Of a stretch of DNA of 64,000 nucleotides, positions 1 to 12,664 are shown in pieces. The position numbers and the translations under genes were made by a program. Each line of letters begins with the position of its first letter. The stretch's first letter is position 1. Below the pieces are notes generated by a model that saw nothing but the letters and a program-made list of their open reading frames with translations, had not been told where the DNA came from and searched no databases. Source of the stretch: Pyrenopolyporus hunteri (Eukaryota; Ascomycota; Sordariomycetes; Xylariales; Hypoxylaceae); the NCBI GenBank assembly GCA_902806595.1, contig CADCXC010000044.1:186001-250000 (forward strand), read 5' to 3'.

Positions 1-842
1 ACAACGGCGCAGCTGGGGTGCGACGAGGCCCCTCCAGGTGGGATATAAGAGGGCTATTAAGAGCCAGGCCTGGGGCTGGGCTGGGGGGGAGGGCAGGGTG
101 AGAGGGGTGGGGTTGGCTGTAAAGAGAACGAATGAGGACGAAAAGGGAGGACGTATGTAGCTAAGGGTTCTCTTTATGTACAAACTATTGCGACGGCGGG
201 CTGGGTGATACCAAACCCAGTCCGAGAAGAGCAAGTGATTGACGTAAATCTCTCTCGGCTGATATACCATACCGAGACCATACCATAGCAGTACATTCGT
301 TCGAGTACATTCTTTCGACGTTGGTCAGTACGCTGTACGCTGGTCAGTACGTTGGCCAGTACGTTGGTGGGTTAGATTAACTTAAAGCAGGCCTCTGCCA
401 AGAATGTGGAGGGTTACCTCTTCGAGAACCACTTCATAATCTTAGGTCGTGCTTAGGTCGTGTAAACATCCCAAACCCTGTCTTGCTGCTAAAAAGACGG
501 GCCCCGTGCCCCCTTGCTTCGCACCGTACGACCTGGGAGCCAATGTCAGATTAGGGCGGGCCGTCAGGATGATGGATGAGACGAGCGATGCCGTTTTCTG
601 CTCAAGCATGGCGGGAATCAGCCTGGGATCCCGTGCCGTGTTGGCAGGACAGACGACTTGACCAACGTTCGTCTCGATCCTCGGTGAGCTTCGCTTTCCT
701 TGATTTATCCCTTGCCCTTTTATCCCGCGTCCCGGCCCTCCTCCAAACCAAGAGGGAGGTAATATCTCTAATTACAGCACAGTAGGACGAAAGAAGGCTC
801 ATCGGATAAGCACCGAGCGAGTTTGTCTAAGTGTGTATCACC
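1..842. other. Intergenic, upstream of the FMO gene
   Basis: No convincing gene. Short open frames around 449-802 on both strands have no recognisable protein features and overlap one another. The segment at 323-363 holds three direct copies of GG(T/C)CAGTACG, described as a finding. The first 120 bases are G-rich on the plus strand. The last part is presumably promoter and 5' leader of the monooxygenase whose ATG is at 843. Confidence 0.5.
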
Positions 843-3032
843 ATGGCCGATTCCACCTTACCCGAAAAGCGCGATGCCGTTGCCGCCACGGATAACATCA
901 CAATGGAGAAGCTAGACTGCGTCGTCGTTGGCGCTGGTAAGTTGCTGTCTTCCCTTTTTTCCCCCCCTCCCCTCCATCCGCCCCCCCCAAAGCCTCTCAC
1001 CACCCGTCCTGTGCCGTCCTTACCACACGCCGATCGATCCCTACGCGTGCAACTGCGAGAAAACGACGTATAAGTTGACCCCGCTGGCTTGGCAGGATGG
1101 TACGGACTGGCCGCCGCAAAGCAGTTTCACTGCACGCAGCCAGAATGCTCGCTCGCGGTCTTTGACTCGCAGTCCAGCTTAGGCGGGACCTGGGCCGACG
1201 ATCGCCTGTATCCCGGCTTGAAGAGCAATAACCTGCTGGGGACGTTCGAATATCCAGACTTTCCTATGGATACGCCGACATTCGGCGTCAAGTCCGGGGA
1301 ACACATGCCAGGCCAGGTTATCAACAGCTATCTCAAGGCGTACGCGGCCAGGTTCGGAATCTCCGACATGGTCCGGTTAAACACCAAAGTCTTGGTTGCG
1401 GAACACCAGGACACCGTCGAGGGCGGATGGGTCTTGACCGTTGCGCCCCCAAACCAGAACCCGACCAAAGTCTTCGCACGCCGGGCCATCTTCGCCACCG
1501 GCCTAACCTCAGAGCCGTTCCTGCCGCACTTCGAAGGTCAAGAGACCTACGGCGGCAGGATATTCCACGGTAAGCAGTTCAAGCAGAACAGCGATACCCT
1601 GAAGACGGCGAAGAGGGTCACCATCTTCGGTGCCACCAAGTTCGCCTGGGATGCGGTATATGCGTACGCGACCGCCGGCGTGCAGGTGGATTGGGTAATT
1701 CGGTGTAAGCGGCCTTCCCCTCAGCGCAGGATCGATGGAGGAACAGCGCGTGCTAATCAGATCCCACAGCGTCCGGCCATGGTCCGTGTTGGATCGCGCC
1801 ATCATACGTGACCCCGCTGAAGAAGTGGATCGAGAAACTCGCTAGTAAGTGTTTGTAAAAAGCCACATGGAGCTACTTTCTGACGGGCGTGGACAGACAT
1901 GCGCTTCCTGACGTGGTTTAGCCCCTGTGTCTGGGGCGATATCGACGGCTACGGCGGCATCCGTGGCTTTTACCACGGCACTCCGGTTGGCCGCGCCATC
2001 GTCAACTCTTTCTGGAAAGTGCTTGGCGGCGATGTCATCAACCTTGTCGACTATGATTCCCACCCTAAGACCGCCAAGCTAAAGCCCTGGACGGACCCGA
2101 TGTTCACCGGGTCCAGCTTCAGCATCATGAACTATGAGACCGATTTCATGGCCCTCGTCAAGGGCGACAGCGTCAACGTCTACGTTAGTGAAATCGACCA
2201 CCTTAGCCCGGGCAAGGTCCATCTATCCGATGGTACCGAGTTCGAGTCGGATGCCCTGCTCGCTCACACCGGGTGGAAGCACGTACCGCCGATCAAGTTC
2301 ATGCCCGAAGGCATCGAGGGCGAGCTCGGCATCCCCCACACCCCGAGGAGCGACGCGCCGGCGACCGACCTCGCAAACGACCCGGTGATGATCGAGCGGG
2401 TGGACAAAGAGATCCTGGAACGTTTCCCCCGGCTGAAGGACCAGCCCGTATTTAACAAGAACTACGTACCTATGACCGAGCAGAAGGGGATAATGAGCGA
2501 CGACGAGGTGACGCCCTACAAGCCTCTCACGCCGTATATGCTGCATCACTTCATCGTACCGCCGTCGGAGCGGTTCCTACGTACCCGTGACACGGCCTTC
2601 ATAGGAATCGTGTCCAATTTCAGTAACATGATCACGGCACACTTGCAGGGTCTCTGGATCAGCGCCTATTTCGCGGGTAAGCTGGAACGAGACCCGTCGG
2701 TGGCGGTGGGAGACGAGAAGGCGATGGAACAACTCCGGTACGAGACCATGCTGTATAACCGCTTCGGAAAATGGCGCTACCCGACCGACGGCACCAAGAA
2801 CCCCAACTTCATCTTCGACGCCGTCCCTTACCTCGACCTTCTCCAGCGCGACTTGGGCCTCAACATCTACCGTAAGAAGGGGTTCTTCGCGGAGCTGTAC
2901 GACCCGTACGGGCCCGAGGACTACCGCAACGTCAACAACGAGTGGGCCAGCAAGTACAGCGACATGAAGAAGCTTCAATCCTTAGACGACAGCTTAAAGC
3001 CTCTAGACTCTACCGCATCCAAGCTGAACTAG
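843..3032 (+). CDS. Flavin-dependent monooxygenase (FMO / dimethylaniline-monooxygenase-like)
   Basis: Four exons, 843-936, 1096-1704, 1770-1844 and 1897-3032, give 637 residues. The start lies in a good context (ACCATGGCC). The first intron splits the dinucleotide-binding motif; splicing restores VVGAGWYG (residues 28-35, GxGxxG), the FAD-binding loop. A second nucleotide-binding-like turn, VTIFGATKFAWD, sits near residue 210 and would be the NADPH site. Splicing at intron 2 gives VIRSSGHGP followed by YVTPLKKWIEKL, which matches the fungal family better than reading through. Class B flavoprotein monooxygenases use NADPH and O2 to oxygenate soft nucleophiles or Baeyer-Villiger substrates; the substrate here is unknown. 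All introns have GTAAG donors, and intron 2 shows a TGCTAAT branch site. No signal peptide is seen. The gene stands alone, with 3.5 kb of gene-free DNA downstream. Confidence 0.9.
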
Positions 3033-6000
3033 AGCTTCCTCTAGACCCAGCAAATATTCTTTGTTTTTCGCAGGGACGCACTGCGTTGCGTATGCACAGC
3101 ATGATGATTGTACTTCTATCTGGATTTACGGATGGGACGGATCTTTTTGTTTTTTTTTTCTTCGCGACGATGTACTAAAAGGCCCTCTTTTTTTTCGCTT
3201 TCTTTTTCTTTTACATATTTCGCGCAGTCCGCTAGAGCGTTGGCATTATCCTTTCGTCTGTCCTGTTTTAAAACAAGTTATCCATGTATCAGTCATGAAG
3301 CACGTAGTATAATTCTTTTCGAATAGAAACTAGAAGATAATTACCCATAATCCGGCGGTCAATGCGTTAGAGTGTTCTGGCCACGATATCCAAGCCAAAC
3401 GTCCATACGACGAGTTCGATGATCGGGGTACGCGGAGATAGGCTGTTCTGTTTACGCGATGCGCAGCACGTACGTAGGGGGAAATGAGTGAATGGTGGTA
3501 GCGAAGGAAATAGGGGCGAAGTCAGTGCGCACCCCAAGCCGCCTGTTATGGTATGTATCTCGTATGGACATCAACTAACTACATAATACAAAATTTCTAC
3601 CCTGTCCAGACCCCTTTTACATATAGTTTCAAGAGTTTTCTTAAACCCATGCAAAGCCCGAATCACCTCGTCGGGTGGGTTACCGACAGCAGGGAACTTG
3701 CTGCACGGTTTCCTCTTGTGCTGCGAAAGTGACAGGCTTACTACTAGGTACATGTGGACGTAGTATCCCGAGCTGATGTTCATCTCATACGCGCAGTGAT
3801 TGTCATGCATGTGAGAAGGGGGAGAAGGAGAGCAAGTAAGCATGTGTGTAAATGACAGCGTCTCTCGGTATTCGTCTCCGAACCTCAGCTTAAGATTCAA
3901 GGTGAACGGATCCCAAAACGACCAAAGCTTGCCGTTTACCGATCAATGATCGACGACAAGTATGGTGGTAGTTAATTACATACAAAGCCCGCAAGGACCG
4001 CCTAGCAGGGCCCCAACCAGACGGCCAGATTCAGAACGCCCTCTTGTCCCCCTCCAAGCCACTAGAATAAGCGATCCCAGTGGCGCTACGGGGAAGCAGC
4101 GGGATTGTTTTATTACCTCTACAGTATCTAGCTGTTATTGAGGCATGAGGAAGATTTCCTCCGATTGACGCACGCGGACTTTCTTATTTTGTTATTACCT
4201 TAGAAGTTTGACATTCGTGGTAGTGGAGCTATTCCCGTCCGCGAGAACAAGGGCCAGGATTGCCTGCCATGGTCTATCCATATGTCAGGGTCACCTATAG
4301 CAGGGATCGCGGTCTCGACTCCGCATCCTATCGACGATTGGGTCGCTCTTTTATGCTTATATTTCGTGCCACTTTTAATTATTATACACAAGGGGATAAC
4401 TTTTATGACCCAGCACACCCGTATGTATTTTAGTGCTGTCTTGTACCTAGGGTTCCAAGACCCTTAGGTTAAAGTTGTTGACCAGGGCTTAGGGTTATGG
4501 AAGAGAGGCAGAAGGGTTTGCCCCTACTAGTACGAAAGGCCGAGCGTAGTACTAGCAAGGGCATCGCGACAGGCTCTCACGAGTAAACGTCAAACCATGG
4601 ATGAAATCTTGGTTCTGTATTCAGCCCTGTTGCTGCGAACTTTTAACTTGACTTCTCGATTGTGCGTGAGATTTCCCACCCAAGACATACATGGTCGGAC
4701 GCAATAGGGGCTCTTATGTCAACTCTCGATCACCCCACTACAATATATGGCATATCAAAACGCCCCCCGGCAATCGAGATAGTAGGAAATGCTATATAGT
4801 GTAACTACTGTATACGTTATGCTTGTTTACTGAAGGGCTTCGCACAAGCTGGTTTACAGGGATACTTTATACCTTATGTTCCTACTACACACGTATTAGA
4901 GCGCAGCAAAGAAGACAAATCCAGTAAATGCGCCGAACAATGTCAGCTACCCAGTGGCGTGAATGACACCATAGTAGAGCGGTGTCACAGTCCATAAAGA
5001 CAACGTTCCCCCGACACAGCAAATAGCGATCGATCAGTCAGTTAGCACGACAACCAACGAGAGCTGCCCCGATTGCGTCTGCCAACGCCCGCAAGCCTCA
5101 TTTTGAAGCCCAAACGCCAATGGACGCGTAGCACGGGAGTTTCGCTTGGAGCTCTATACTCCATTCCAAATTTGAGCGTTTCCACCAGCAACTCTCGACA
5201 ACATCTTGAAACCGCGGTCGCACTCGGCAAAATGCCGTCTTCTGGGCGGGAAATCGGGTCTATTCGCTCGGTCAAGAATTTTCGCATGCACTTAAGGTCC
5301 ATGCAGCTTCGTTGCTACACGGGACGGCAGGCCTGCATTAGCAAACGAGCCTATGAAGTCGGATACCCCACGGCAGTTAGGCCCGCCCCTAGAGCGGGCT
5401 TGGTTCGGGCCAATTCCACGAATATATGGGTTTGACTCCTCTCTCCTTATCCTCTCTTCTCCTCGAAACAGTTGCATGAGAGGCTTATAAGCAAGGATAT
5501 CTCAGGAGCGGTTTGGTTTATTAAGCCCCAAGCCTTGGCCAAATCATCCCCTGGGACGAAATATCATAGGTAGGACAAGCCCTAGGGGGAAATTTCACTC
5601 CGTATTACGCAGCACAGTTACTGGTGTAGCGGATCGGCGAGTGAAATATGCGAAGATCAGTGGAAGCTGATGACATTTGGAATAGCATCTCAAAATACGA
5701 TTCCGCGAAATCATTTTGGCTCGCTCAGACTCTCTCCGCCGTCCATCAAAATTTCCCATCCCAGCGGCCACGAGAGATCTACTATATATCCGTATGCGGC
5801 GCCGCGGCCCTGCATAGGTAGGTAGATAAGTAGATAGGTAGGTAGGTAGGTAGGTAGGTAGGTATACAGGTACCTAAGCGATCCTTTCGAGACAATCCGT
5901 GGTTCTATCGCGCATGTATGTCTCAAACCTGCGTGCCGATCTTGATAAAAGCATCAGCCGCAATTGCAATGGGTAATGGCGCTCAAGGTTCAGCTCAGCA

Positions 6001-6584
6001 GAAGCCGAATATGTGTAGCTGAAGCGTAAAGGCACATCAATAGTTATAGATAGACTATACTCATGTCTTTGGAGCCGTCGAGACTTATTGCCATCTATTT
6101 GTCTAAAGTAGGATCTCAAATCCTTCACTCCCACCGCACTCCCGCTCTATCAGGGGGTTATCACGGGCTCTTAGTAATTTCAATTGGTGTAAACAAGAAA
6201 AGCAAAAACACCAGCAATTAGCACCACGACAACTCTCCCTTGCCCAGCATGTCTTCTCCGAGCCTTTGGCGTTTTCCTCCTGCCTTGGTTTCCCTTGCTC
6301 TTCAGCTAGACAATGCTTTTGACATGACCGCCATTCCGTCCCAATCCATGACACCGCGAGAGCAGCCACCGCCGTGAAAAGTCCAGATCTAATTACCTCA
6401 GGCATCCGCCAACGCCGCTGGTCTCCAGGCCGACGCAATATCAGAAGGAGTCAACAATAGATCCCCTATGCAGCGCAATCTGGTGATCTTATCACAACAG
6501 AAGCAAATGCAAGCCGGCAGCCGACCTCTAACCTAATTACTTCCCCCCAACCCACTCGCTCACTCACTCACCCAGACATTCACC
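3033..6584. other. Long intergenic region
   Basis: About 3.5 kb with no gene that I can support. Open frames of 60-120 codons occur (3571-3900 minus, 5073-5435 plus, 6103-6438 minus) but none shows a known motif, a start context or splice structure. T-rich stretches just after 3130 look like the 3' region of the monooxygenase. A TAGG tetranucleotide tract lies near 5817-5864 and is listed separately. Confidence 0.5.
5817..5864. repeat. TAGG/TAGA microsatellite
   Basis: An imperfect tetranucleotide tract, (TAGG) with some TAGA and TAAG units, in gene-free DNA. The same TAGG/CCTA word recurs in many intergenic regions of this window, often as a palindrome around CCTAGG. Confidence 0.85.
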
Positions 6585-7274
6585 ATGCGCTCCCACCCCT
6601 ACACGCCTCCTCCCCCCCTCCCCCCTCTCCTCGCCGAACTCTCCGCCTTCCTGCCCAACCGCGACCGCCGCGACGGCGACGGCACCGGCGCCAGCGACAT
6701 CGCGCTGTCCGACCTCGACCCCGAGACGAGCCGGCTCCTCGCGCCGCGCGAGCGCCCGCCCCACCGCGTCCGCGTGCAGGGCCGCCTGGCCCCCGTGCGC
6801 AGCGTGTCCGTCGCGGACCTAAGGACCCAGGCCCGCGGCGCGCGGTTCGATACGGGCGTGGGCAGCCGGGTGGTGCGGCGGAGGAGCGAGGATGACGGGA
6901 GCGGTGGAGGAGTGGGGAGTAGGGCCGGAGGCGGAAGCGAAGATGGCGATGAGGTTGGGGAGAGGGATGGCCAGCTTAGGGGGTATGGGATTGGCGGACG
7001 GGGGAATATTCGTGAGTCCTTGGTGTTTGTTACGGGAGGGAGGAGTTTGGCCAGGTTATGAGTACGTGCTAATACGTTGAGGTGTGCAGGTCGGCCGACT
7101 GAGGTCATGGGCAGTTCGTCTGGGAGATCGCTGTCCCTATCATCGCTCTCGATATTTTCGGGTTCCGGACCGGCGACGCGCCGCTCGGTATCGGGGTTGG
7201 GAGGCTCGGACAAGACGTGGAGTCTCTCGGGGCTATTGAATCGAATCGAGGAGCGTAGGGGGAGGGAAAGATAA
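6585..7274 (+). CDS. Hypothetical basic, low-complexity protein (203 aa)
   Basis: Not recognised. Exons 6585-7011 and 7090-7274 join in phase (GTGAGT donor, TGCTAAT branch region, TGTGCAG acceptor) to give 203 residues. The start is in a favourable context (TTCACCATG). The N-terminus is proline-rich (PPPPLPPLL); the middle is rich in Arg, Asp and Gly, with a block of Gly/Ser/Glu/Asp at about residues 95-130; the C-terminus is Ser-rich and ends in a charged helix-like segment (LLNRIEERRGRER). No membrane segment or signal peptide is seen. Third-position GC is high, as in the real genes here. A 256-codon frame runs antisense through the same DNA; I take it as a shadow because the plus model has a good start and a proper intron. 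Composition alone supports this gene, so homology would be needed to settle it. Confidence 0.55.
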
Positions 7275-10035
7275 TACCAGAGATACCCATGTATATGGTA
7301 GATGGGCGGAATTGGGATATGAAAAGGATTTAGGTGTGAGCTTACGTTGTCTATATTAAATGAGTACATCGAGACGGGGTGTTAGAAGCCCTAAGGCCAT
7401 CGGATGGGAGTATTATTATTTCGGGACATATGAGGCAGATAGCGGTTAACGCATTTCATACAAGCAGATGATACGTCGGGTCTGGGGGACTACTAGGGGA
7501 GATATCGTGAATTTAGCTCCGTTGTGACCCTATATCAGAGTAGATATAAATCAGGTTGAAGCAGATTGCTCTAGAGGCCATTATAACTCATATCTAGTCC
7601 CGTAATGAGTGCTTGTCATCTAATTTGATGATTAATTTCCATTTACTATTAGGTATCTGCGACTAGGCGTCGGGACCTCACCGCCATGGGTGCACAGGTT
7701 CAAAGAGAACCAACGCAAGGTACGACCACGGCGGTACGTAAATGTCGCTTGAGCTCAAAAACAGCGGCAGTATCAAAAGATATACCTTCCTAGGTATCAT
7801 TGTCAGTTCCATTCAGTCCAAAGAGGGCTATCTCTACGCAATATTGATCTAAGTTTAAACGTTCAGGGCCTTGCTAGGCATTTCAGTAGTAGGTTCGCCA
7901 CTCACTTCGTAGGAGGTATCTAAGATAGTCAGAATATGGAACCTAGCAGGAAAACAATATGGGTTAAGGCGTATTAATATTATCTCTCCCATGGGTATCA
8001 ATGAGCTATTCTTGTAGGAATAAGAAGCAATTGCTGCTTCAGTACCTATAAAGGGGTTTAGGTGTCAAGGGCATCGCGCAACGTTGATCGAATACTAATA
8101 TTTGAAAAAGTTACAAGGCGAAATTGGTTATTTGATCAAAATTATCGCTCAAAATACGGCTACGTAAAACTGAGGTGATAGCGGCGACACACATAAATAG
8201 TGGTTCGCCCACAGCAATATTATCGTCAACATACATTAACGTTCCCGAGTCGCCTCTTAGTGATACACTATGCGGACACATCAACAAACTAGCAGCATGG
8301 TCCAGGCCATCATGAATATAAACCTACGACCTCGTCGAAACCAGACACCATACGCTTAAGGACTCAACGATCCTACCTAACGAAAAGTCCCCCTTGCCCA
8401 TTGGAATCACAATATAGACGCAGTAAGCTACGGTCAACCTTAATGCCTCCTTTTATACGTCATTCATAGAGAGAGACCGGCCTACTCCAACCATCTTGAC
8501 TATCCGTATCCGGATGAACCTCCGACATCGTTCAGTGTCTGGATTAACGGCGGATAGTTCGGCAGCCTGTGGAGCGCCCTGACGGTCAGCAGACAAGTTA
8601 CGCTGTAATATATTCAATGTGGTGGTAAGATACTCATGCTACAGTAGCAGTTGAACGTCATGTTGTTTCATATCATGGCCAAATCAACACCAACAAGACT
8701 AGTAGTTTTGGCCCCAGACGTCTAGGGATTCGATTGGCAACCCAGAGTATGCGCTTGATGGGCTCTTGGGGGTTATTGGCAGAGAGCACGAACGGTACCT
8801 CATGACTTGATTAATGCCTCGGGGAAAGGGCCGCCCTAGTTCCACTGTTAGGAGTAAATAGTTCGAATAGATTGTGTACAGTATGTATTATCCCCCTTCG
8901 GCCAGGCAGCTGATTCGGCCTGCCCGCGCGAGACCCGGGGTCGAAGCACACCATTATGCCGACTACTTGTCTAGGAAGGGAGGATACATACAGCTTCTTT
9001 ACGGGAGGTGTGAGATTATCGATGTATTCCCTCTCCATAACTAGCCTAGCTGGTTTAAACTACCCAAAATAACATAAATATTCCGTCCTCTTATGATTAG
9101 TCGAAAAGAAGTCTCCGAAAGCCAAGTATGTCCTCGTATCGGGAAATTTTTGGAGGCTTAATATAAGAACGTCCTAAGTTATTAAAGAATACGGTAAACG
9201 GGTTTATAACCGATCTTGGGGGATGTATGTGGTAGGATATATTATGATATATAGTGTGACTCTAGACTTCGTTGTCTGACCGCCATTAAAGACATAGGTT
9301 GACGAGTCATAATGTTTGAATCTTCGAAGAAAAACTTCATTTTACCAAGGTAGTTAGGAATACATATCGATATCTCAGAGACGTCAACGTACGGGATCAA
9401 AAAAAAGGTGACACCAAACCACTGATTCTCGCAGTTGGGCGTATATATCATACATTTTCACTAGAAGACAATACGCCCCTGGGACTCACTAAAACCTCTA
9501 GCACTGTCGTCCTTTCGGCCGGTTGCTGGAATAATCCATAAAAATATCCATGTATACGCCCCTTTTCGCACCCGTCATCGGAAAACATGTTTTTCGGCCA
9601 GCAATGGGGAACTTCTACGCTTCTTTAAGCTAAACTGAGCGAAATGTGCTGTGTAGCGTCAACTATGACAACTGAGGTTGGATTTTGGGTCTGGGATTTA
9701 GGGGAATTGTCTTCCAAGGAACCCCTTTATTATTCCAAGACAGTATTTCATTTTACGAAGTAGAATATTCATGGAGGAAGAATCAAGTAAGCAGGTAGGT
9801 AGTCTTAGAGAAACGATACGCGTATCGACTCTGCTTGGGACACATCTAACAACAATTTACCTATTGACCGGGCCACGCACGTGTAAGAGACTGTAATCTA
9901 TCATTATCAACATAATAGGTCGCTTTATTCTAGTTCGTAGATCCGAGTCCCGAACTCCCGCACCATCAGTACCCTCCGACCATCATAGATAAATAGTAAG
10001 CCCGCCCGGCTCTCCCACTGGAACCCCTCGTACTC
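7275..10035. other. Long intergenic region
   Basis: About 2.8 kb of slightly AT-rich DNA with no gene that I can support; the short frames near 8811-9038 and 9242-9451 (minus) show no protein features. It separates the plus-strand hypothetical gene from the minus-strand thioredoxin. Confidence 0.5.
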
Positions 10036-10428
10036 TCACTCCTTCGCCGCCGCCTCCGCCATCCTCTTCTTCGCCAAGCCACCGAGCTTCTCGGCGGCCG
10101 CGGTCAAGGCCCTCGGGTCGGCGCCGCGGATGGCCGGCTGGCCGTTCACGGCGACGTGGCGGCCGTCCTTGAAGAACATGAAGGTGGGCATGGCGGTGAC
10201 GCCGTAGGCGCGGGCGGCGTCCTGGGCGCGGTCGACGTTGACCTTGGCGAAGGCGAGCACGCCGGGGGCGCCGTGCTGCTTGGCGAGGGCCTCGTAGTGC
10301 GGCGCGATGGCCTTGCACGGCCCGCACCAGTCCGCGTAGAAGTCCACGGCCACGTACGTGGTCGACGCGAAGAGGGATTGCAGCTCCGCGAGGGAGTTGA
10401 CGTGGTGCAGGTTGTTGCTGCTGCTCAT
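10036..10428 (-). CDS. Thioredoxin
   Basis: A single exon of 130 residues with the whole thioredoxin fold. The redox site is WCGPCK at about residues 34-39, preceded by VAVDFYAD, and the cis-proline loop AMPTFMFF lies near residue 79. It reduces protein disulfides such as those of ribonucleotide reductase, peroxiredoxins and methionine sulfoxide reductase, and is recharged by NADPH-thioredoxin reductase. It is longer than the minimal cytosolic form (about 105 aa) because of a C-terminal tail rich in Ala, Lys and Glu after residue 105. No mitochondrial presequence is evident, so a cytosolic or nuclear place is inferred. It lies 389 bp downstream of the P450 stop codon on the same strand. Its strong GC bias at third positions marks it as well expressed. 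Confidence 0.95.
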   Translation of the reverse strand: MSSSNNLHHVNSLAELQSLFASTTYVAVDFYADWCGPCKAIAPHYEALAKQHGAPGVLAFAKVNVDRAQDAARAYGVTAMPTFMFFKDGRHVAVNGQPAIRGADPRALTAAAEKLGGLAKKRMAEAAAKE

Positions 10429-10817
10429 TATGTCTGTGTGTGTTTCTCTTGTGGTGCTGCTGATGGGTTGGGTATTCCGGTGACGCCGCTAGAATCGAAG
10501 GCGATGGGGCCGCGGGCTTGGCTTTTGAAATGGATGAATCAAATTTTGTAGATTTAGGAGGAAGGTCTCCGACTAGTAGTAGCTTGGTGGCCTTATACGC
10601 AGATGGGGAGAAGGTGGCGAGCTGACGAAGCCTGCCTTTTGAGAAAGTCAAGCTGAAGAATTACGAGAGTCGTTGAGAAGGTTCCATAGACCCGATAACT
10701 AAATGAATACTTATTCAATATGCATATGTAATAAACCGAGCACTCCATACTCTTTATCCGCAACGAATCTTGAAATAATATAAGTAATTTTCTATTAATG
10801 TAAATATTCCGATAGGA
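10429..10817. other. Intergenic between P450 and thioredoxin
   Basis: 389 bp holding the 3' region of the P450 (AT-rich, 10720-10817) and the presumed promoter and leader of the thioredoxin. No other feature seen. Confidence 0.5.
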
Positions 10818-12664
10818 TTACAGGAGAATGTCCTGGTCCCTTACTTTCAGCAAGGCCTTTGCCTCAGGGTCAGCGGAGATGGCATTGCCAGTAAAGATGT
10901 CTTTTGCCTGGCCTTCGGACGTGAACTTCCAGTCGAATCCCACCAAAAGGTAAATCAGAATCACCTTGACCTCGTTAGCGGCAAAGAAGCGACCGGGGCA
11001 GGAGTGCTTCCCATGCCCAAAAGCTAAGTGTTCTGGCGATGTCGTAACGAAGTGCCACTTGTTCTCCTGCCCTGGCTGCTGCCGTAACTCGAGGAAGCGC
11101 GTTGGGCGGAACTCTGTACCATCTGGGAACAAGGAGGGATCGTACATATTCTCCAACCCAACCATCGTGAAGCTACCTTTAGGAATGCGGACGCCGTCGG
11201 AGAGGGTGATAGGCTGCTTCGCAATCCGGTGCATGGCCGCTGGATATTGCGATATTAGTTAGCTTTCTTAGACGGGTAGAATTATAGCAACAGCACTCAC
11301 CGATGTCTCCGAAATGATGACGTTGCGACTCCTTCATAAGGCTATCCGTGAGCTTCAACTCATGTAGGCCTTTCTTCGTCCAACCATGTGTTTTGATGGT
11401 CGATACCATCTCTTCTCTTAAGATGTCGAACCACTCCGGATGTGAGCAGAGATCAGAGACAATACCGCTGATAAGCTCGCTTGTCGTATGTATAGCTGCG
11501 AGGGACAGACCAAGCTGAGCCACGGCGACGTCGTAGTCCCTTCCCTTGGCGGCTTCGTCCAACCAACCGATAGTGTCTGCTACCTTTGATGGTTTATTTC
11601 CGGCCTCGCGGCCCTCAGCATTTCGCTTCCTGCGCTTCTGGACCACGGGAGCAAGGATGCTTCGGGCTTTTGAAAGGGTACGGCGGAGTTCCCGACACTC
11701 CGGGAGAAAGTAATGTACCAAAGGTCGCAGGAAAAACGGCCACGCGCGGAGAACCGTCGAAGCATTAAACGCCTGCACAACGTAATTGACACTGACATCA
11801 AGCCATTCGTCGTTGGCGCATAGTTCGGGTCCGACAAAGACGCGCGAGGACACCCGTGCGACCAATTGTAAGAGCATGTGCTTATATCGAATCTCCGACC
11901 AATCTGGGTCATGCTTGGTTAGTCCGAATCCGACGATAATTGTCGTGAGGCCGACGCACCGTTTGGCTGACCACAAATATCGTTGATGGCACTCGAGGTT
12001 TCTCGCGCCAGTTCTTCTGTGATAAAGCCTACCGGGAGGGTTAGTAGGTGCGGCCGAATGATAAATATGTTTCTGTTCCTCTTACTTAGAGACTGGGTGA
12101 GCCTTCCTCTCACTATGTCTGTGACCACTTCATTTGAGATTTCGGTGTCGAAACATTCAAAGCCGGGATAACCTCCGAAGAATTCCTACATCACGATGAA
12201 ATCAGTTCCAATCTTTTTCAACCCTTAGAATGCTAATGAAAGGGGCGGGAGTATCAACGTACAGCCTTGATAGCCTCTTGGAACCCGAGGTCGGTATTAT
12301 TCCTAATCTCATCCGCATACCTTCCGCGAAGGACGATTTTTGGTCCCGTTCCTGTGATGACTTGGAAACATCCCGAAAACTAAGATAATGCGTTAAGCAT
12401 ACGCCATCAACTTCCGCATGCTCATAGTCGAGTAGCACGTACCTTTTGCAGACCGTCCGAGATAATCTCACCACCTTGCTCCAGCCATCGCTTCCGAGCC
12501 TTTTCCAACTGAATATAATTACCCGGTCCATCTAGTCCTGCCGTTGGAAAGCCGGCATAAAGTCTGAAACCAGGCAACGTGCAGTAAACGACCAGCGGGA
12601 CAATGGTAAGAATGAGGGATAAGAGTAGCGAATTTGGCCCTAGAGGCAGAATGTCCGTAATCAT
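10818..12664 (-). CDS. Cytochrome P450 monooxygenase, fungal secondary-metabolism type
   Basis: Six exons on the minus strand (12664-12443, 12379-12263, 12185-12086, 12028-11960, 11903-11301, 11239-10818) give 510 residues. An N-terminal membrane anchor (about residues 8-30) would place it in the ER. The I-helix reads AAIHTTSEL, the K-helix has ESQR (ExxR), then FRPTRF (PERF-like), and the haem loop FGHGKHSCPG places the axial cysteine at residue 451. Length and order are normal for the family. Exon joins were chosen by phase: 11959-11904 contains ACTAAC and must end at CCCAG to keep frame. The sequence resembles fungal P450s that oxidise terpenoid or polyketide skeletons, but the substrate cannot be told. 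It needs a P450 reductase encoded elsewhere. It lies 0.9 kb from the RIP block and shows no stop codons or RIP-like damage. Confidence 0.92.

Noticed and set aside
3571..3900. 109-codon minus-strand frame in the region after the FMO gene
   Set aside because: Low-complexity and His/Met-rich, with no features of a real protein.
4521..4545. Resemblance to the large-subunit rRNA sarcin-ricin loop (ACTAGTACGA followed by AAGG)
   Set aside because: Only a short match; flanking sequence does not continue as rRNA.
5073..5435. 120-codon plus-strand frame
   Set aside because: Overlaps an opposite frame of similar length and has no protein motifs.
6103..6438. 111-codon minus-strand frame with a hydrophobic stretch
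   Set aside because: No signal-peptide start context, no homology that I recognise, and a Cys/Lys-rich random-looking remainder; too weak to call a gene.
6599..7369. 256-codon minus-strand frame antisense to the 203-aa gene
   Set aside because: High GC at third positions of the plus gene removes stops on the other strand; the minus frame has no recognisable domain and its upstream end is AT-rich non-coding sequence.
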